64,000 nucleotides of DNA, taken from the NCBI GenBank assembly GCA_037179385.1, contig CM074188.1, positions 16,261,318 to 16,325,317 of the forward strand, in the 5' to 3' direction. Shown one piece after another: positions 59,390 through 64,000 of the stretch (the first letter of the stretch is position 1; every line of letters starts with the position of its first letter). The DNA comes from Holothuria scabra. Lineage: Eukaryota > Echinodermata > Holothuroidea > Aspidochirotida > Holothuriidae. Under the pieces are notes generated by a model. The model was not told the origin of the DNA, did no database searches, and saw only the letters and a list, made by a program, of their open reading frames with translations. The position numbers were made by a program, and so were the translations under genes.

Positions 59390-59424
59390 CGCCCCCGTTT
59401 CGCTCCACGACACTGTGTCTTTAA
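59390..59424 (-). promoter_or_regulatory. 35 bp motif, right copy
   Basis: Reads TTAAAGACACAGTGTCGTGG followed by the GAGCGAAACGGGGGCG tract on the minus strand: 33 of 35 bases identical to 44389-44423. It is about 800 bases upstream of the candidate minus-strand start. Confidence 0.5.
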
Positions 59425-59429
59425 ACAAG

Positions 59430-60028
59430 TTCAACCATGATTTGCAACCATAGTCAATGAATTAGCACTACTTCAACGAGGAAAGTCGATCATTAAATCA
59501 GGAGGGGGAAGGGGGGGGGGGCAAGTGGTTGAAGTGAAGTACTTTACTTGAATGGGCTTTTAGCTGGCTTGCCTTGGATTACGCAAAATAGTTGGTATCT
59601 GATTTGACAGGAAAAATCTCTCTTAATCACCCTAAGAGTAGTTGAGCAAAAGATACCGGCAATGTTGGAGAAACATAGCACATGCGACATTTTTGAGCAA
59701 ATGTCGTTCAATTAATTAGGCAAGTTTTAAGCAGTAATTGCGGAATATCGTTCAGATTTTCCCAACCTTTATGTGCTATTTATGGTCAGCTGTTTTAAGA
59801 GTGATAAGCTATGAAAAACTTTGAAATTGTAGGCAAGTCAATTTGCTTGACGTTATTAGCTTTAAATATAAAACTTAGAAGAGCAAATTTTCCAGAAAAT
59901 TTCTGTCAATGTTTTCAGTTTTTGGACTTTTTAGAAATGACGTGGTGACGGTTATTACGAGCTGGTCTAGGGTTATATTCCATTTAACAGAAACCATTCA
60001 GGTTGTGAGGGTGTTGATGATCGGGTTT

Positions 60029-60059
<31 letters not shown>

Positions 60060-60840
60060 GTTTTGTTTCTGGCCGCATGAAGTGATATTTCTGCCCGTCT
60101 GGCCGTGCACGTCCGTTTTAGCACGTAAAAAGCCCCGGTTCCAAATAACAGTATTTTTAGAAATTTCCATTCAAAACTCTTTTTTACCATTTTAAACCAG
60201 TTGGAAAAACACCTGAAGTTATCACTTGCATATTCATGATCAGTTGGCACCATTCACCAAATCCTCACATTTTGGTTTAGTTAAAGCGTCTCATTCATGT
60301 CTCGAGACATGTTTATGATACCTGACATCATGAATGATAGGTAATGCAGAGTTATAAAGATGAGGTTAGTTTTAAGTTAGAACATCTTGAGACTAATTAG
60401 TTTCCACAATATACTGTGAGGATTGGGTGCAACATTCATAATCCATTTGAAACCATTCAAGACAATTCGAGTAGTCTGTGTTTTGGGGAATGGTTTCGAA
60501 TGGAACTTAACCCTGGGGAGAATTTCAGGACAGTTTTTCATGACTCCTTGATTCACGCATTTTCCCAGCCTACTTACTTCTAGCCCCATCCACACCATTC
60601 TATTAAATCCATCTTCATTCAGACACAACCATTGCCTAATGTTTATAATCAGAACGCTTTCAGTACATGCTGTGTAATAAGAGTTACTCGGCTTTTTTAA
60701 TTTGTTTGGCAATGAAAGAGCTTAGTCAGTTAAGAATTTTGTGGACCCCGAGTAATTTTAGTTTGGTGTGACGAATGGCTGATTTTAACACAAAATTGCC
60801 CTGCAAAAAGATGATCATAATTTACTTTCTTGGCTGTCTT
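59430..60840. other. No gene supported
   Basis: G10 run near 59511; T-rich pyrimidine tract at 60026-60066. A minus-strand frame of 111 codons (60377-60712) crosses an interspersed repeat (60530-60640, related to 49660) and is probably not a gene. Confidence 0.4.
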
Positions 60841-60845
60841 TTTAG

Positions 60846-60925
60846 AGAGTTGTCATACAACTCCCTAGACTCACTTGCTGAGTTTGCCAGAATGGATTCA
60901 CTATGTTTTGCCCGAATCAGGGCGG
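60846..60925 (+). CDS. Weak LRR-like exon candidate
   Basis: A pyrimidine-rich acceptor (TTGGCTGTCTTTTTAG) leads in phase 2 into RELSYNSLDSLAEFARMDSL. The LSYNSLDSL spacing resembles the LxxNxLxxL core of a leucine-rich repeat, and phase-2 starts are usual for LRR exons. No donor is clear; the right limit is arbitrary. One short unit is weak evidence. Confidence 0.2.
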
Positions 60926-60929
60926 CACA

Positions 60930-62200
60930 CCCCCGCTCCGGCCTCTTGCTGTTCTTTATGGTTGTGTTCCGTGATTGGTTTGAAACTTTTCTTTATGCAC
61001 TTATATGACTCTTATTTTCATGCAATCAAAGGATCAGAGTGCATCCTCTTGTCAATCCGACCTAATTCAAACTGTCTTAGGCCTTCCTAGCTTCCGATGA
61101 TTATGCAAGATCTAGAATGGATGTTATTTCAAAGACGAGGGTTTGCAATTCGACCTTGAACTTGCCCGTGTAAAACTCATTACGACACTTGACCACTCGG
61201 GTCAGTCATGTTTACACAGGTCTATTCAACAATCTAAACCATATAAACAATAATGTACCGATACAGAGTGTCACTGCCAAGTTAAAGCAGACCTTCACCA
61301 TGACTACCATATTATGTCACACAGGAACTCCCAATCTTTCGTCCCCATTTTCTGTTATTTACATTAAACTTTCCGCATAGCTATTTTTATTTGAACTAAA
61401 GCATTCATTTTGTTTAACCCGGCAAGATCCGGGTCAATTTGTTCCTTACTACCATAACATTTGCAACTTGGAATACCTTTTCAACCTGTTATCAATTAAG
61501 TATTAATAGTAATTGTAAATGAGCTAACATATTTAGAAAGTGGTAATGTAAATGAGCAGTTTTTAGAATGTGCCGGGGGGTAGAGAAAGGGAGCAAGAAA
61601 AATGCCGTTGATTTCTCCTTTTGGAGATGTCTGTCTTTTTAATTGACACTCATTTGTTTTTTACGTTTTATATTTTTTTCTAACGTTTTTCACTTTTGCT
61701 TGTCATGAATGCCCTGCCGTCGAGTCAAGCTTAAAAGTGCAAATTAAAAGCTCACAATCACTTGTGCATCGGAGTTAATACTTCAAAAGTAACTAACTCG
61801 CAAGTTATGATAGCAAGGGATCGAACAGAGGTTTTAAACATGTACAATCTTGCTAGCCCCTTGAACCTGAACTGCAGATAAACTCTCTTCTTTAAAAGGT
61901 GGTCACCTCGAGGTCTTAGGAGGTGGTAAGGAATTGCACGAGCTTTGCAAAGGCTGGTCGCTAAGGGTACAGGTTACCTGCACATTATATCAGGCCAGTT
62001 AGAGCATGGAACTCCATGATTAGCGGGAGAAGTGTGAATTCGGTAAACCTACGTACACTGTTCTACCAGAGAGCTGTTAAGGAGCTGTTTCCTGACAGTC
62101 TATAGACTCAGGCAGAGTGTTGACAAACAAACGCCGTCACTGTTGAGCTTCAGCAGGGTTGGTAAGGCGCGCTCAGTGACACTGTATTCACAATGAAAGG
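60930..62200. other. No gene seen
   Basis: Intergenic, CpG-rich. No repeats identified with confidence. Confidence 0.5.
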
Positions 62201-62203
62201 TAG

Positions 62204-62905
62204 CAGCGGCGTAACTATAGGGGGCAAAACGGGCCAATTCCCAAACTTTAGAAAGTTGACACCAGTCAACTAGTGTGGTTTTCCCAACTCTTCTTTCATG
62301 AAAGTCCGAATTCTATTTAATTAAAGCTCCATTTTTGTAATTATTTGTTTCAAAAATGCAAAATTGAGCGCACGCTTCGCGCGCCGCAATTTGCAGTTCC
62401 CCAATGCAAAAGTGTTCGCTCATAAATTAGTTTGGTAAACTTTTCCGAAGTCTGTAAATAACAAGGTCCCCAGAAAATCAAGTGATATCGGCAACTACTG
62501 TGCTATTTTCATGAATTTTCTTTCATAAAATTCCAAATTTTCTCCAATATCAGCTCTTGACTTTAAACATGTCGCCCGATAGCCTCAAATTGTTGGTCTT
62601 AGATAAAATTGTGCAGTAGCAACGATCTTGGGTTGCCTTGCAATTTCAGACTTACCAATAACAAATACAGATTCTTCCGTACTACCCCCGAAATTTTCAC
62701 ATTTCGTTTTATAGGAAACCAAATTGCAGAATCCAAATTTTCTCCAATACAAGTTCATTTTCAAATATTTGTTTTAAAAGGACAGAAACTTCGGCTTGAT
62801 TCGTGCGTCTCAAATTATGTCCCCGGAGAAATGGTGTTTACACTTAAAAAAAATCGAAAAATTTGATTGCCCCCCCCCCCGGAAAAATATCTAGCTACGC
62901 CACTG
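62204..62905 (+). mobile_element. hAT-like family H, complete reference copy
   Basis: It starts CAGCGGCGTAACTATAGGGG and ends CCTAGATATTTTTCCGGGG-type sequence read inward from CAGTGGCGTAGCTAG (inverted at 62891-62905). The flanks AAAGGTAG and AAATTTAG agree at six of eight positions, consistent with an aged 8 bp target duplication. Inside are GACACCAGTCAACTAG, CGCACGCTTCGCGCGCCGC and the C10 run at 62871-62880. It encodes no transposase. Other copies: 4670, 5453, 11535, 31955. Confidence 0.75.
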
Positions 62906-63785
62906 AAATTTAGATTCCAGTTGTTCTATATTCTGCGTTCAATCGGGGCAAGCTTTAACACACGCAACTGCTAACATACACTCATGCGTTCTTGCGTATG
63001 CTCTATGCCGACCAGTCCCAACCAGTGACGTAGGCCTAAGCGTGAACAACCTATTACATCGCGGCCACACTACAACGAATTCGGATCGGATCCCGATCTC
63101 ATTTTTGTGAGTTTTTTAAAGTCCTCTTCATCTCTTGCCCGGAAGAACGAAAATTTTGTCAAATTGTGTGGATGTTTGAGTTGTACTTCAGGATCATGAA
63201 AATTTATTCTAATTATTTCGTGACGTCACCGGGACAGAATGATGTTATCGAACTACGCTGTAAGATAAAAAAGTGTGTCGATGGGACGTCACGAAAAAGT
63301 CGGTTGGCATTTTATTTTCATAGACATCAGATAAAAATCATATAGTACACTAGTTGACAATTTCTTAGCTCTTTCCGGTCAGAGATGGAGAAATTCTGTG
63401 CAAAAAATCGAAAAATCGTATTATCCAAAATTGTTGTACTGAGTGTGATGACCCCTGATTTATAGGAACCACAAACTGACAATTGCAGATGGCGCGCGAA
63501 GGAACCTGTGCAGTTCTGGTTATTCCAGATTCACCAATAGTTCAGTCGGTTCCGTCAAAGCTAATGTTAATGCACGGACATTTTCCATATCAAACAAAAT
63601 GTGCAACCTGCTGGTATAGTCTCACTTTGCGTGTCAAAGTGTGTGTTGTGAGACCTAACTTGCATATTTTGCAAATCCACAAACTTCGGGGTAAATCAAT
63701 TTGTTGGATCACCAAGCACAAAGGTTGAAGTACGACGCAGTGATATAAATGGTCCGGAGGCCATGAGTTGGTCAAGTGTTGTCCT
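62906..63785. other. No firm gene
   Basis: A frame at 63483-63728 starts after an acceptor-like TGACAATTGCAG and reads MAREGTCAVLVIPDSPIVQS, then further cysteine-containing sequence to a TGA. It is not recognised and could be repeat-derived. The GGCCACACTACAACGA at 63063 resembles a MITE motif. Confidence 0.3.
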
Positions 63786-63790
63786 TCAGT

Positions 63791-63975
63791 GCAGTGGCGG
63801 AGCTAGGGATTTCGGTCAGAGGGGGCGAAAATGGTCTGCAGGGGCGCTTTGAAGGAGTAAATACCCTGAGCCTCAGCACGATCGAAGCCACGGTTTTTCC
63901 TGCTTTCCATTTGATTTTCCGCACCTGGTAGAAGACTACCTTGAAATTTCTCCTCAACAATTTTTTCTATTAAAA
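63791..63975 (+). mobile_element. hAT-like MITE family M, copy 2
   Basis: Begins CAGTGGCGGAGCTAGGGATT and matches 33905-34093 in inverse orientation over about 185 bases. The homology stops near AACAATTTTTTCTATTAAAA, which may be the other end. Confidence 0.7.
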
Positions 63976-64000
63976 CATGTTTAAATTGTCTATCTATTGG

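Overview
This is eukaryotic, gene-poor nuclear DNA, most likely from a marine deuterostome invertebrate. I lean to an echinoderm, but no marker gene proves it. No open frame is long enough or bacterial enough to suggest a prokaryote or virus. Splice-like exon boundaries, a tRNA-derived SINE family, many short inverted-repeat elements, microsatellites and minisatellites all fit an animal genome. The sequence is AT-rich, yet carries more than a dozen pure G or C runs of 10-20 bases. The palindrome TAGGCCTA recurs often. I saw no rRNA, functional tRNA gene, CRISPR array, reverse transcriptase or complete transposase.

Region 1-44 kb is CpG-rich intergenic sequence filled with mobile-element debris. 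It holds two inverted copies of a ~575 bp element (1722-2304 and 40141-40715), a ~700 bp element family with CAGTGGCGTA-type ends, a (GTTA)n array of 528 bp, and a Helentron-like element whose core is a 301 bp higher-order tandem repeat (16983-18224). It also holds a Drosophila-FB-like foldback element with long, internally repetitive inverted arms and a 6 bp target duplication (38594-41546), plus several palindromic MITEs. Two places look genic: a TATA box plus a short first exon near 18.6-18.75 kb with a possible downstream exon at 19.3-19.5 kb, and an exon at 42359-42474 resembling a Ly6/uPAR domain.

Region ~44.7-58.4 kb differs sharply. CpG almost disappears: I counted 2 CG in 49141-49680 against 18 in 18241-18720. 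In invertebrates with mosaic methylation this marks a transcribed gene body. CpG-rich, exon-bearing sequence sits at both ends, and a near-identical 35 bp motif lies outside each end, in the sense orientation for inward transcription. The best protein-coding evidence in the window lies here on the minus strand. Exons at 51553-51717, 51102-51129 and 50945-51031 join in consistent reading phase, with probable upstream exons at 51874-51962 and 58521-58584. A small plus-strand gene may run from 44738 to 47004. I could not assign any of these to a named family.

Region 58.9-64 kb returns to CpG-rich repeat-laden sequence, with a complete ~700 bp hAT-like element (62204-62905), a weak leucine-rich-repeat-like exon (60846) and a second copy of a repeat also seen at 33.9 kb.
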